Shown here: piece by piece, positions 1 to 7,585 of the stretch
Layout: every line of letters starts with the position of its first letter
Numbering within the stretch: position 1 is the stretch's first letter
Source: an uncultured Acetatifactor sp.
GTDB lineage: Bacteria > Bacillota > Clostridia > Lachnospirales > Lachnospiraceae
Reading direction: 5' to 3'
DNA length: 64,000 nt
NCBI GenBank assembly: GCA_947625475.1
Contig: CANQOL010000005.1
Span: forward strand, 1 to 64,000
Notes under the pieces: model-generated
The model's input: the letters and a program-made list of their open reading frames with translations, nothing else
Database searches by the model: none
What the model was told of the DNA's origin: nothing
Made by a program: the position numbers and the translations under genes

Positions 1-41
1 AATCCGGTCCAAGAGTGTTGTGTGAACCGATCAAAGGCGGA

Positions 42-482
42 TTAGTGGATACACACTATTACTTTGCGCTTACGGTACATGGACCACAGCGCTTTCAGGA
101 GCAGGGCCAGAACACCCGCCCGGATGCCGAAAAAGGCATACCGCACCATGAGAAGCTCCTTGAATTGTCTCAGCACAAGGGACAGTACGGCGATGATCGC
201 AAATGAGGGCAGGACGACTCCCGCCGTGGCCAGCAGCGCGCCGAAGAATCCGGCGGATCTGTATCCGATGAAGGTAGCCGCATTGATGGCGATGGGGCCC
301 GGCGTGGACTCGGCTATGGCGATAATTTCCAGGATGTCATCATCCGTTATCCATTTTTTCTTCTTCACAACCTCTTCCTGAATGAGAGGTATCATGGCGT
401 AGCCGCCCCCAAAGGTGAACGCCCCAATTTTCAGGAATGTGGCAAACAGAGAAAGGTATCTGGTATTTCGCGCGGTTTGCAT
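42..482 (-). CDS. chromate transporter-family (CHR) protein, C-terminally short
   Basis: The 146-residue product has the half-size CHR/ChrA hallmarks: an N-terminal FGGGYAMIPLI segment, ESTPGPIAINAATFIGY in the middle and several hydrophobic helices. Family members move chromate or related anions through the membrane; half-size proteins usually work as pairs. Start ATG at 482 has an AAAGGA site on the minus strand. Half-size relatives are usually about 180-195 residues, so roughly 40 C-terminal residues appear to be missing. The frame runs from SMYRKRK into an unrelated VIVCIH tail and a stop at 42-44. The partner subunit is not in the window and would lie upstream of this gene or beyond the left edge. 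The family call is safe; whether the protein works is doubtful. Confidence 0.8.
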   Translation of the reverse strand: MQTARNTRYLSLFATFLKIGAFTFGGGYAMIPLIQEEVVKKKKWITDDDILEIIAIAESTPGPIAINAATFIGYRSAGFFGALLATAGVVLPSFAIIAVLSLVLRQFKELLMVRYAFFGIRAGVLALLLKALWSMYRKRKVIVCIH

Positions 483-558
483 TGTAAAAGGAGGTCCTTT
501 CGTCTGAAACTGTTTTCCCCATTATATCCTATCTCCCGGAGGCATGCAAGCGCCTGCA

Positions 559-668
559 GCCGCTGTGTGCCGGATATGCCTACAGCAGCCGCTGTGTGCC
601 AGATGTGCCCTGCGGCCGCCGTATGCCGGATGTGCCCTGCGGACACTGTACACCGGACCCGAATGTGG
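559..668. repeat. imperfect tandem repeat, ~27-bp unit
   Basis: Three good copies (from about 559, 588 and 615) and one decayed copy (from 642) of a GCCGCTGTGTGCC..GATGTGCCCTGCG unit. The first copy is 29 bp and the next two are 27 bp. It lies in the non-coding stretch between the divergent chrA-like and HD-Nudix genes. A minus-strand frame through it gives a repetitive peptide, which I do not accept as a gene. Confidence 0.7.
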
Positions 669-678
669 ACATTGTAAG

Positions 679-737
679 CTGGGAGCGCGGACCGCTCCCA
701 GTTTATAGTGGCAAAGGGGGCTATAAAGTGGTATAAT
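679..737 (+). promoter_or_regulatory. hairpin and putative promoter of the HD-Nudix gene
   Basis: A perfect 9-bp stem CTGGGAGCG/CGCTCCCAG (679-687/693-701) has only a weak T run after it. Downstream is a consensus -10 TATAAT at 732-737, with a weak -35 TGGCAA at 709-714 (17-bp spacer). The rest of 483-778 holds the tandem repeat and nothing else I can name. Confidence 0.5.
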
Positions 738-778
738 GTCGGCAGGGAAGGAAGAAATAAAAAAGGAAGGTATTTTTT

Positions 779-1765
779 ATGCTGCCAACAAGAGAGGAAG
801 CGCTGGAATTAGTTCGTGACGCTTTGGCCTGCAATCCGGGGCCCTGGGGGAAGCACAGCTTAACGGCAGCGCACTGTGCAGAGAAAATTGCAGACGCGTG
901 CGGAGATATGGATCCCGAGAAAGCCTATATCCTGGGGCTGCTGCATGATATAGGCAGGAAATTCGGAGTGAGACATTTGGGTCATGTTTCAGACGGCTTT
1001 ACCTATATGAAATCGCTGGGATATGATGAGGCTGCGAAAATATGTCTGACACATTCCTTTCATAACCACACAGTGGAGGAATACATCGGGAAATTTGACG
1101 TTTCAGAGGAAGAACTGGAGCTCATCAAAAGGGAATTGAGCAAAACCGAATATGATGAATATGACCGGCTGATCCAGCTGTGCGACAGTCTGGCAGGAGC
1201 GGAGGGAGTCCTTGATATCAAGGAGCGAATGGGGGATGTAAAGAAAAGATATGGGTCTTATCCCCAGGCCAAGTGGGATGCAAACTTAAGGTTGATGAAT
1301 TATTTCGAGGGGAAAATGGGTCAAAACATTTATTTAGTGTGTGAGAAGGATATCTTTGTCCCGGAAGAGATTACCATCAGAAAACACATTGCAGTTGTCG
1401 CCGCAATCATAAGAAGCGGTGATAAAATCTTTGCCACCCAGAGGGGATACGGGGAGTTTAAGGATGGCTGGGAGTTCCCGGGCGGCAAGATGGAGGCCGG
1501 GGAAACCCCGCAGCAGGCTCTGCAGCGGGAAATCCGGGAGGAACTGGATACGGAGATTGAGGTGGGAGAGCTGTTTGATACGGTGGAGTACGATTATCCG
1601 GAGTTCCACCTGACCATGCAATGCTTCCTGTGTGCGGTCAAATCCGGCAGCCTGGTGCTGAAGGAGCATGAGGCGGCCAGGTGGCTTACCAAGGAAAATC
1701 TGGACAGTGTGGAGTGGCTGCCGGCCGACGAGGGGCTGATCCGCAAGCTCCAGCGGGCGCTTTGA
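779..1765 (+). CDS. HD-domain / Nudix hydrolase fusion
   Basis: A 328-residue two-domain protein. Residues 1-180 form an HD phosphohydrolase domain with LLHDIG at 54-59 (H56, D57) and further histidines near 65-97. Residues 200-328 form a MutT-like Nudix domain whose box spans 236-258 (E242, R250, E251, E254, E255). Nudix domains of this kind hydrolyse nucleoside diphosphates linked to another group, including oxidised dNTPs. HD domains cleave phosphate esters of nucleotides. The pairing suggests nucleotide-pool cleaning or signal-nucleotide turnover in the cytosol; the substrate cannot be read from sequence. Start ATG 779 follows AAAGGAAGG with good spacing. It is followed after 46 bp by the nuclease gene on the same strand, probably in one transcript. 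Confidence 0.85.
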   Translation: MLPTREEALELVRDALACNPGPWGKHSLTAAHCAEKIADACGDMDPEKAYILGLLHDIGRKFGVRHLGHVSDGFTYMKSLGYDEAAKICLTHSFHNHTVEEYIGKFDVSEEELELIKRELSKTEYDEYDRLIQLCDSLAGAEGVLDIKERMGDVKKRYGSYPQAKWDANLRLMNYFEGKMGQNIYLVCEKDIFVPEEITIRKHIAVVAAIIRSGDKIFATQRGYGEFKDGWEFPGGKMEAGETPQQALQREIREELDTEIEVGELFDTVEYDYPEFHLTMQCFLCAVKSGSLVLKEHEAARWLTKENLDSVEWLPADEGLIRKLQRAL

Positions 1766-1811
1766 CCGGGAAGCCCGCCGCAGGCTGCGCCGGATGGGAA
1801 GGAGAAGGGGG

Positions 1812-3878
1812 ATGACAATTTTGAATTATCCAGAGAATCGTGAGTGGAAACAGAAAACATTTTCAATGCCAAAGCTCCCCAGAGGGAAGGATGGCCAGCT
1901 GGGCGCGATCCGTCAGATCCTGCAGGCTGTTCAAAGCGGGGAATCTCCCCACAGGATCATGATCTTTGAAGAGAGTGGGAGCAGATCCACTCTGGACCGG
2001 CTGTGCGAGTGGCTGCGGCCGGTGGGGCTGGTCAATAAGGAGAACGGGGTCTGGAAGCTGACGGAAGAGGCGAAGGCCTGCCTGGATGATGGGGACGGCC
2101 TTTATGTGACGGCGGTTTTCTGTTCCTCTGTAATTTTTATGGGGGAGATTCTGTATTATCTGCAAACGCCGCTCCGGTCGTCGGATCTGCTGGAGATCGC
2201 GGCTGACAAATACAAAATAAAATGGAGAACGAGATCGGAAATCGGGAACCGGCTGTCGTGGTTTCGGGAGGTGGGGCTTGTAAGATTTGAAGATTATAAG
2301 CTGGAGTATGGCCTGACGGAAAAGGGGGCAGACTTTTTGCAGAGGATCCAAATCGTACATCCGGAGGATCTGGTCTTTGAAAAGGACCCCACCGGGAGCG
2401 AGACGCAGCTGCCCGTTTCGGATTGGGCGCTGGAGCTGTGCCGGGGAGAGAGCGTGAGCCAGCCGCGGCGGATGCCCATCGGCTACATTCCCGGAAGGAC
2501 ATCGGAGGCATTACATACAATTGTCGGATATCTGCAGCTGCTGAGCCAGGAAACCACGGTGGAGGAAATTCGGAAGTATTCCATGAGCCTGTACGGGATC
2601 GCGGTTTCTTCCTCCAACATGTTCCTGACTTTTTTGGTCAATCTGGGTTTTGTGGACCGAAGATCCAGGAGCACCTATCAGATTTCACAGCTGGGAAGCA
2701 CCTGGCTGTCGGATGCCACCTACATGAACTTGGCGGCCTGCCTGCACAGCCGGTATCTGTTTGTGTTTGAACTGCTGGCGGAGCTGACAAAGGGCAGTAA
2801 AAACGGGAAGGAATTGGCGGCGGCTGCCAAAGTATCCTACGGGTTTGAGAGAGAAAGCATTGACGAGATCCGTAAGCGGCTGATTCTGCTGGGGCAGGCC
2901 GGCCTGTTGAGGGAGGATGGGACGGAAGGGTATTGTCTGACCCAGAGAGGCAGAAATCTGCTGAAGGAAATGGGAGTGAGCCCGGTTCCCCCAAAAGCGG
3001 GGGCGGATGTGACGGCCAAGGCGGAGGTGCTTCCGGCCTCGGACCAGGGCGTGGAGGATATGATCCTGGAGCTGAGACTGTCCGCCAAGGATTCCGCAGA
3101 TCCCAGCTGTCTGGAAAAGGCGGTCAAACGGGCCTTTGAGTTCCTGGGATTTAGGGCCCAGTGGCTGGGAGGGCCCGGCAGGACGGATGTGCTGGTTCAG
3201 GCCCAGACCTCGCCTAAATTTTCGTATGTGGTGGCCGTGGACGGGAAATCTACGAGTTCCGGGAATGTGACGGAGGGCATGATCGATTTTGACACGCTGC
3301 AGGAGCACCGGAAGATTCACGGGGCCGACTACTCGGCCATTGTGGGCTGCTCCTTTCAGGGAGAGAGGCTGGTCAAAAGGGCCAGGGAGCATAAGGTGGC
3401 CCTGATTGGCGTGGACGATTTGGAGCGGCTGATCCGCAGCCACAGGGAGGTGCCGCTCACAAGCGAGGACTACAGAACCGTCTTTGAACAGTCCGGGCTT
3501 GTGGATCTCGGAGTGCTGGATGCCCCGAGGGAACGGATCCGGCGGTACGGGCTCTTGGCGGACGCCATTATGAGCTGTCTGGCCAGTGAGAGCGCCGACC
3601 CGGTGACAGAGGGGATTTTGTCGGTGAGAGATCTGTACCGGTCCTTGAGGGACGATGCGCGTTTTGCAGTCAGCCCCACCATGGAGGAAATTGAGGATAT
3701 GCTGGGCCTATTGTCCTCCCCCTTGATCAACTGTGTGGGGAAAACGAAGGATGGGTGCTATGCCATTGGCTCTCTCCAGGAGGCGGGCAATAAGTTCCGG
3801 TTTTATGCCAGGGCATGTCTGGCGGGCCTATGCCCGGCGGAGCCCGGGGATCCTTCCTGCAAAAATAAGTCCGTTTGA
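1812..3878 (+). CDS. multi-winged-helix protein with PD-(D/E)XK nuclease domain (restriction-endonuclease-like)
   Basis: About 688 residues. The N-terminal two thirds contain several winged-helix-like units, each with a turn such as LTEKG, YQISQLG or CLTQRG followed by a hydrophobic helix. A nuclease core follows: D459 in RTDVLVQ and D477-G-K479 in VVAVDGKS, as expected for PD-(D/E)XK enzymes of the Mrr / type II restriction group. This points to a cytosolic DNA endonuclease that reads DNA through its winged helices. No methyltransferase or specificity gene is adjacent, so it may be methyl-directed or guarded elsewhere. Start 1812 was chosen because GGAG at 1801-1804 is well spaced for it; the upstream in-frame ATG at 1794 has no ribosome site. 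The exact family is uncertain. Confidence 0.7.
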   Translation: MTILNYPENREWKQKTFSMPKLPRGKDGQLGAIRQILQAVQSGESPHRIMIFEESGSRSTLDRLCEWLRPVGLVNKENGVWKLTEEAKACLDDGDGLYVTAVFCSSVIFMGEILYYLQTPLRSSDLLEIAADKYKIKWRTRSEIGNRLSWFREVGLVRFEDYKLEYGLTEKGADFLQRIQIVHPEDLVFEKDPTGSETQLPVSDWALELCRGESVSQPRRMPIGYIPGRTSEALHTIVGYLQLLSQETTVEEIRKYSMSLYGIAVSSSNMFLTFLVNLGFVDRRSRSTYQISQLGSTWLSDATYMNLAACLHSRYLFVFELLAELTKGSKNGKELAAAAKVSYGFERESIDEIRKRLILLGQAGLLREDGTEGYCLTQRGRNLLKEMGVSPVPPKAGADVTAKAEVLPASDQGVEDMILELRLSAKDSADPSCLEKAVKRAFEFLGFRAQWLGGPGRTDVLVQAQTSPKFSYVVAVDGKSTSSGNVTEGMIDFDTLQEHRKIHGADYSAIVGCSFQGERLVKRAREHKVALIGVDDLERLIRSHREVPLTSEDYRTVFEQSGLVDLGVLDAPRERIRRYGLLADAIMSCLASESADPVTEGILSVRDLYRSLRDDARFAVSPTMEEIEDMLGLLSSPLINCVGKTKDGCYAIGSLQEAGNKFRFYARACLAGLCPAEPGDPSCKNKSV

Positions 3879-3903
3879 TCTGGAAATCCCGGCCGGCCTG
3901 TGC

Positions 3904-3934
3904 TACAATGTCCACAGCAAAAGCATCTGTGGAC
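3904..3934 (+). promoter_or_regulatory. putative promoter -10 and leader hairpin before the kinase-like gene
   Basis: TACAAT at 3904-3909 could be a -10; the -35 is poor. It is followed at once by a perfect 8-bp inverted repeat GTCCACAG/CTGTGGAC (3910-3917/3927-3934). The position is 109 bp upstream of the start at 4043 and could be an operator or an mRNA hairpin. Confidence 0.35.
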
Positions 3935-4042
3935 TGGAAAGCATCCGCGGACTTTCGGATAGAATGTGCGCCGGGGTTCCGCAGAGGCAGGGTGCCGGAG
4001 ACAGGGTACCGGCAAAAATCCGTCCAGGGAAGGGAGAAGGGT

Positions 4043-4939
4043 ATGTTCATAACGATCACAGGAGAGCTGGGAAGCGGAAAGACCACGGTGGCGAAGATTC
4101 TGGAGAAGGATTACGGCTTTACCTTTTATTCCACCGGAAGTATTCAGCGGGAGATTGCCAGAGAAAAGGGGATCACGACACTGGAGCTCAATCAGCTGAT
4201 GTCCAACGACGTAAACAATATCTACGACAGGATGATCGACGAGCGGACGGTGGAGATTTCCCGGAGCAATCAGGACAGGGATGTGGTGTTCGATTCCCGG
4301 ATGGCCTGGCATTTTGCGGACAGGTCCTTTAAGGTGTATGTGACGGTGGACGCCTATATGGCGGCTGAGCGGGTGATTGGAGCCAATCGGGGAGCGGTGG
4401 AGCAGTACGGCTCCCTGGAGGAGGCGGCGGAGAGCCTGCGCAGGAGAAAGCAGCTGGAGGACTCCCGATTCGCGGAGATTTATTCCGTGCACACCACGGA
4501 TTTCTCCAATTACGATCTGATTGTGGATTCCACCTTTATTACGCCCGAGGAACTGGCCCGGTTTGTGTGGGAGAAGGCGAAGGAGGGCGGCGGAGAACAG
4601 GAGGTGTATCTGTCTCCCCGCAGACTGTTCCCCACAAGGTCATTGGATGAGCCCGGCGGGGCGGATGAGGGAAGCTGCCCGGTGGAGGTGATAGAGAAGG
4701 ATCATTTCTATTTCATTGCTGCCGGCCACTCCAGGGTCTGTGAAAAGCTCCGGGCCGGGGAAAAGCTGATCCCGGTGCGGATCCTTTCTGCGGACGGTCA
4801 GGGCCTTGTGGAAAAGTATGGCCGGAAAAAGGAAGAAATGATCCGGATATCGGGGGAGAGATATGCCCGGTGGGAGGCGGAAAACGCCATGAAATTTCTG
4901 GCATACCCGGCGGGAGGGGCCGCAAATCCCGCAGACTAG
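4043..4939 (+). CDS. cytidylate-kinase-like P-loop protein with ParB-like C-terminal segment
   Basis: The 298-residue product starts with a Walker A loop, GELGSGKTT (residues 7-15), in the style of (d)CMP kinases. About 190 residues of kinase-like fold follow, with basic DSRMAWHF and LRRRKQLEDSRF segments. The C-terminal part (about 217-250) reads IEKDHFYFIAAGHSR then LRAGEKLIPVRIL, resembling the ParB/sulfiredoxin-type fold where a G-H-x-R motif binds nucleotide. The substrate is unknown. Start 4043 has AGGGAGAAGG before it; a longer in-frame reading from 3875 has no ribosome site and lacks conserved features. Its stop overlaps the convergent aroA stop in a single CTAG (4936-4939). The kinase class is well supported; the tail assignment is an inference. 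Confidence 0.65.
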   Translation: MFITITGELGSGKTTVAKILEKDYGFTFYSTGSIQREIAREKGITTLELNQLMSNDVNNIYDRMIDERTVEISRSNQDRDVVFDSRMAWHFADRSFKVYVTVDAYMAAERVIGANRGAVEQYGSLEEAAESLRRRKQLEDSRFAEIYSVHTTDFSNYDLIVDSTFITPEELARFVWEKAKEGGGEQEVYLSPRRLFPTRSLDEPGGADEGSCPVEVIEKDHFYFIAAGHSRVCEKLRAGEKLIPVRILSADGQGLVEKYGRKKEEMIRISGERYARWEAENAMKFLAYPAGGAANPAD

Positions 4940-6249
4940 GACTGCAGCTGCCCCACGCAGGCATCCAGACATTCAAAATAGTTTTCAAAGGTTTTTTTGC
5001 AGCACCCGGGATTGTCTATGACAATGCCGGGTGTTCTCAGTCCCAGCAGGGAAAAGCCCATGGCCATCCGGTGATCCTCATAGGTGTCCACCTTGCCGGG
5101 ACGGGGCCTGCCGGGGTGGACGGTGATGCTGTCGGGGGTGGATTCACAGCGGATCCCCAGCCGGCCCAGCTGCGTCACGACGGCCTCCAGGCGGTTGCAC
5201 TCCTGGAAGCGGATATGGCCGATGCCGGTGATGGTAGTGGGACAGGAGGCGTATACGCCCAGCACCGCCAGAGTGATGGCCTGGTCGGAGCAGGCGGACA
5301 TGTCTGCCTCAATGCCCCAGTACACGCCCTCCCTGGGGGGAAGGACAGTGATCCCCTCCGGCTGATGAGTCAGACGGCAGCCCATCCGCTCCAGAAGGGA
5401 GAGAAAAGCCAGATCTCCCTGCATGGAATCGGAGGTGACATGGGTGACCTGTACAGGGATGCCCAGCAGGGGGGAGAGGGCGTAAAAGTAGCAGGCGCCG
5501 GATACGTCGGGCTCCACGGAATAATCCAGGGCCCGGTAGGACTGGCCGGCGGGGATCCGATAGGCTCCCGAAGGATCCTGCCGGACGGTTACGCCGAACT
5601 GTTCCATCATCCGCCGGGTGATTTCAATGTATGCCATGCCGTGGGTGCCCTCCACCTGCACGGTCATATCCCGGGGGGAGAGGCAGGAGGCGATGAGCAG
5701 GGCGCTGAGAAACTGGCTGCTGCGGCCGATATCCACTGTAATGTGATCCCGGCCGAAGCCGTGTCCTGTCAGGGTAAAGGGAAAGAATCCCTCCTGTCCC
5801 TCAAAGGAAACTTCACAGCCCAGCTCTCTTAAGGAGTCAAGCAGGGGCGCCATGGGCCGTCTGCGCATCTGATCCGAGGCGTCCATGTGGTAGACGCCTT
5901 CCGCCGTCCCCAGAGCGGCCGCCAGAAAACGGGCGGCCGTGCCGGCACTGCCCACGTACAGGCTGGCTTCCCTGCGGGGGATCCGGCCTCCCAGACCGGT
6001 GATGGAGACGGTTTTGGCCTCTTCGTCGACGGCGGTCTCAAAGCCCAGATCCTGCACGCATTTTAAAAAGTGCCGGGAGTCGTCGGAGAAGAGTACGCCC
6101 CTTAGGGTGGAAGTGCCCTGGGCCAGCGTGGCCAGCAGGAGGGCACGGTTGGTGATGCTTTTGGAGCCGGGCACCTGCACGCGCAGCGGCTCGCTTCGGC
6201 GGCCTCTCAGGGGATAGACGCAGGGTACCTGGTAGACGGTTTGATCCAT
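4936..6249 (-). CDS. aroA: 3-phosphoshikimate 1-carboxyvinyltransferase (EPSP synthase)
   Basis: This enzyme of the shikimate pathway joins shikimate-3-phosphate and phosphoenolpyruvate. The 437-residue product has the expected [14 protein letters not shown] near the N-terminus, [15 protein letters not shown], the DEPDVSGA-like [20 protein letters not shown] and a C-terminal EDHRMAM motif. SKS, R (in TNRALL), the SAGTAAR loop and the EDHRMA lysine/arginine cluster contact substrate in the family. Start ATG 6249 has AAAAGGAG 5 bases before it; the open frame continues upstream only because no stop intervenes. It is transcribed away from cysK, and no other aro gene is adjacent. Confidence 0.95.
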   Translation of the reverse strand: MDQTVYQVPCVYPLRGRRSEPLRVQVPGSKSITNRALLLATLAQGTSTLRGVLFSDDSRHFLKCVQDLGFETAVDEEAKTVSITGLGGRIPRREASLYVGSAGTAARFLAAALGTAEGVYHMDASDQMRRRPMAPLLDSLRELGCEVSFEGQEGFFPFTLTGHGFGRDHITVDIGRSSQFLSALLIASCLSPRDMTVQVEGTHGMAYIEITRRMMEQFGVTVRQDPSGAYRIPAGQSYRALDYSVEPDVSGACYFYALSPLLGIPVQVTHVTSDSMQGDLAFLSLLERMGCRLTHQPEGITVLPPREGVYWGIEADMSACSDQAITLAVLGVYASCPTTITGIGHIRFQECNRLEAVVTQLGRLGIRCESTPDSITVHPGRPRPGKVDTYEDHRMAMGFSLLGLRTPGIVIDNPGCCKKTFENYFECLDACVGQLQS

Positions 6250-6327
6250 GAATTCTCCTTTTGGGGGAGCGCGCCAGGGCAGGGAGCCCGGGCTTGTCCC
6301 CGGCAAGCTGTTCTTTTTGATAGAAAG

Positions 6328-6356
6328 AGTATACCCCATGAAAAACCGATTGTCAA
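6328..6356 (-). promoter_or_regulatory. aroA promoter
   Basis: On the minus strand, a perfect -35 TTGACA (6356-6351), 17-bp spacer and TATACT (6333-6328). It lies back to back with the cysK promoter, with only 17 bp between the two -35 boxes. Confidence 0.75.
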
Positions 6357-6373
6357 AAAAATCCTTTTTCCTG

Positions 6374-6402
6374 TTGACATTCCCGCAAAAGGGGTATATA
6401 GT
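6374..6402 (+). promoter_or_regulatory. cysK promoter
   Basis: Perfect -35 TTGACA (6374-6379), 17-bp spacer and TATAGT (6397-6402), 61 bp upstream of the cysK start. Confidence 0.75.
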
Positions 6403-6416
6403 GGGAGACAAAGATA

Positions 6417-6446
6417 TTCCTACATAATCACTAGGAAAACTAGGAA
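6417..6446 (+). promoter_or_regulatory. putative operator in the cysK leader
   Basis: TTCCTA at 6417-6422 forms an inverted repeat with TAGGAA at 6432-6437, and a second TAGGAA follows at 6441-6446. It sits just after the expected transcription start, a place suited to repression. In other Firmicutes cysK is repressed by the Rrf2-family CymR; assigning this site to such a regulator is inference. Confidence 0.45.
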
Positions 6447-6462
6447 AGAGAGGAAAAGAGAG

Positions 6463-7401
6463 ATGAGCAGAATTTATACTAAGGCAACAGAGCTGATCGG
6501 GGGGACTCCCCTTCTGCGCGTGGAGAATTATCAGAAGGCAAATCATGTGGAGGGGGCGGAGATCCTGGCGAAGCTGGAGTACCTCAACCCTGCCGGAAGC
6601 GTGAAGGACAGAATCGCCCTGGCCATGGTGGAGGACGCGGAGAAGAAGGGCATCTTAAAGCCCGGCGCCACCATCATTGAGCCCACCTCCGGCAATACGG
6701 GGATCGGGCTGGCCAGCGTGGCCGCCGCCAAGGGCTATCATATGATCCTGACGCTGCCGGATACCATGAGCGTGGAGCGCAGGAACCTGCTGAAGGCATA
6801 CGGGGCCGAGCTGGTGCTTACCGAGGGTGCAAAGGGCATGAAGGGGGCCATCGCCAAGGCGGAGGAACTCCGCGGGGAGATCCAGGGCTCCGTGATCCTG
6901 GGGCAGTTCGATAATCCTGCCAACCCGGCGGTCCATGCGGCCACAACCGGGCCGGAAATCTGGGAGGATACGGACGGCAGGGTGGACATTTTTGTGGCGG
7001 GTGTGGGCACCGGCGGAACCATTACCGGCGTGGGCACCTATCTGAAGTCCAAGAATCCCAAAATACAGATTGTGGCCGTGGAGCCGGCGGATTCTCCCGT
7101 GCTTTCCGGCGGAAAGCCGGGGCCCCATAAGCTCCAGGGAATCGGCGCCGGGTTTGTGCCGGCGGTTTTGAACACGCAGGTGTACGACGAGATCCTCACC
7201 ATCACAACCCAGGAGGCGTTTACCGCAGGCAGGGAGCTGGCCCGCAGGGAGGGGATTTTGGTGGGAATTACCTCCGGCGCTGCCCTGGCGGCGGCGGTGA
7301 AGCTGGCCAGGAGGCCGGAGAACGCGGGCAGGACCATTGTGGCACTGCTGCCCGATTCCGGGGACCGCTATCTGTCCACCCCCATGTTTACGGAGGGGTA
7401 G
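6463..7401 (+). CDS. cysK: cysteine synthase (O-acetylserine sulfhydrylase)
   Basis: A 312-residue PLP enzyme of fold type II that makes L-cysteine from O-acetylserine and sulfide. The PLP lysine is in PAGSVKDR (K48). The substrate loop TSGNTG follows near residue 75, the phosphate-binding GTGGTITG near 180, and a SGAA loop near the C-terminus. Length is normal. Start 6463 has AGGAAAAGAG ahead of it; the frame is open to 6241 but lacks conserved residues there. It is monocistronic by appearance, with its own promoter and a hairpin terminator downstream. No serine acetyltransferase gene is adjacent. Confidence 0.95.
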   Translation: MSRIYTKATELIGGTPLLRVENYQKANHVEGAEILAKLEYLNPAGSVKDRIALAMVEDAEKKGILKPGATIIEPTSGNTGIGLASVAAAKGYHMILTLPDTMSVERRNLLKAYGAELVLTEGAKGMKGAIAKAEELRGEIQGSVILGQFDNPANPAVHAATTGPEIWEDTDGRVDIFVAGVGTGGTITGVGTYLKSKNPKIQIVAVEPADSPVLSGGKPGPHKLQGIGAGFVPAVLNTQVYDEILTITTQEAFTAGRELARREGILVGITSGAALAAAVKLARRPENAGRTIVALLPDSGDRYLSTPMFTEG

Positions 7402-7436
7402 GGCCCTTTCACCTTATTTTTGCGGGGGAGAGGGGC

Positions 7437-7465
7437 TTGCGCTGGAACTGTTTTCCTGTTAAAAT
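7437..7465 (+). promoter_or_regulatory. possible promoter between cysK and the MATE gene
   Basis: TTGCGC (7437-7442), 17-bp spacer, TAAAAT (7460-7465). The -35 is weak. A hairpin at 7491-7520 lies between it and the MATE gene, so if real it would produce a leader containing that hairpin. Confidence 0.3.
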
Positions 7466-7490
7466 AAAGGCACCGGCCAATTAGGGAGTG

Positions 7491-7530
7491 AATGTGCAGA
7501 CCGCATCCGGTTTGCACATTTTCTTATATT
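7491..7530 (+). terminator. hairpin terminator after cysK
   Basis: A 13-bp stem (AATGTGCA..TGCACATT outer arms at 7491-7498/7513-7520, inner GACCG/CGGTT with one wobble) and a 4-base loop, followed by TTCTTATATT. It is the likely end of the cysK transcript, or an attenuator if the upstream promoter is real. Confidence 0.55.
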
Positions 7531-7585
7531 CCGGAATAGAAGAGAATAGGGCCGAAGGAAACGTTTGAATTTGGAGTGAGAGCGT

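Noticed and set aside
431..646. Minus-strand frame with a repetitive peptide (HIRHTAA-type units)
   Set aside because: It is only the translation of the 27-bp tandem repeat, overlaps the chrA-like start and has no ribosome site.
679..701. Terminator reading of the CTGGGAGCG hairpin
   Set aside because: No T tract on either strand; listed only as a hairpin.
1794..1811. Upstream ATG as start of the nuclease gene
   Set aside because: No ribosome site before it, whereas GGAG is ideally spaced for ATG 1812.
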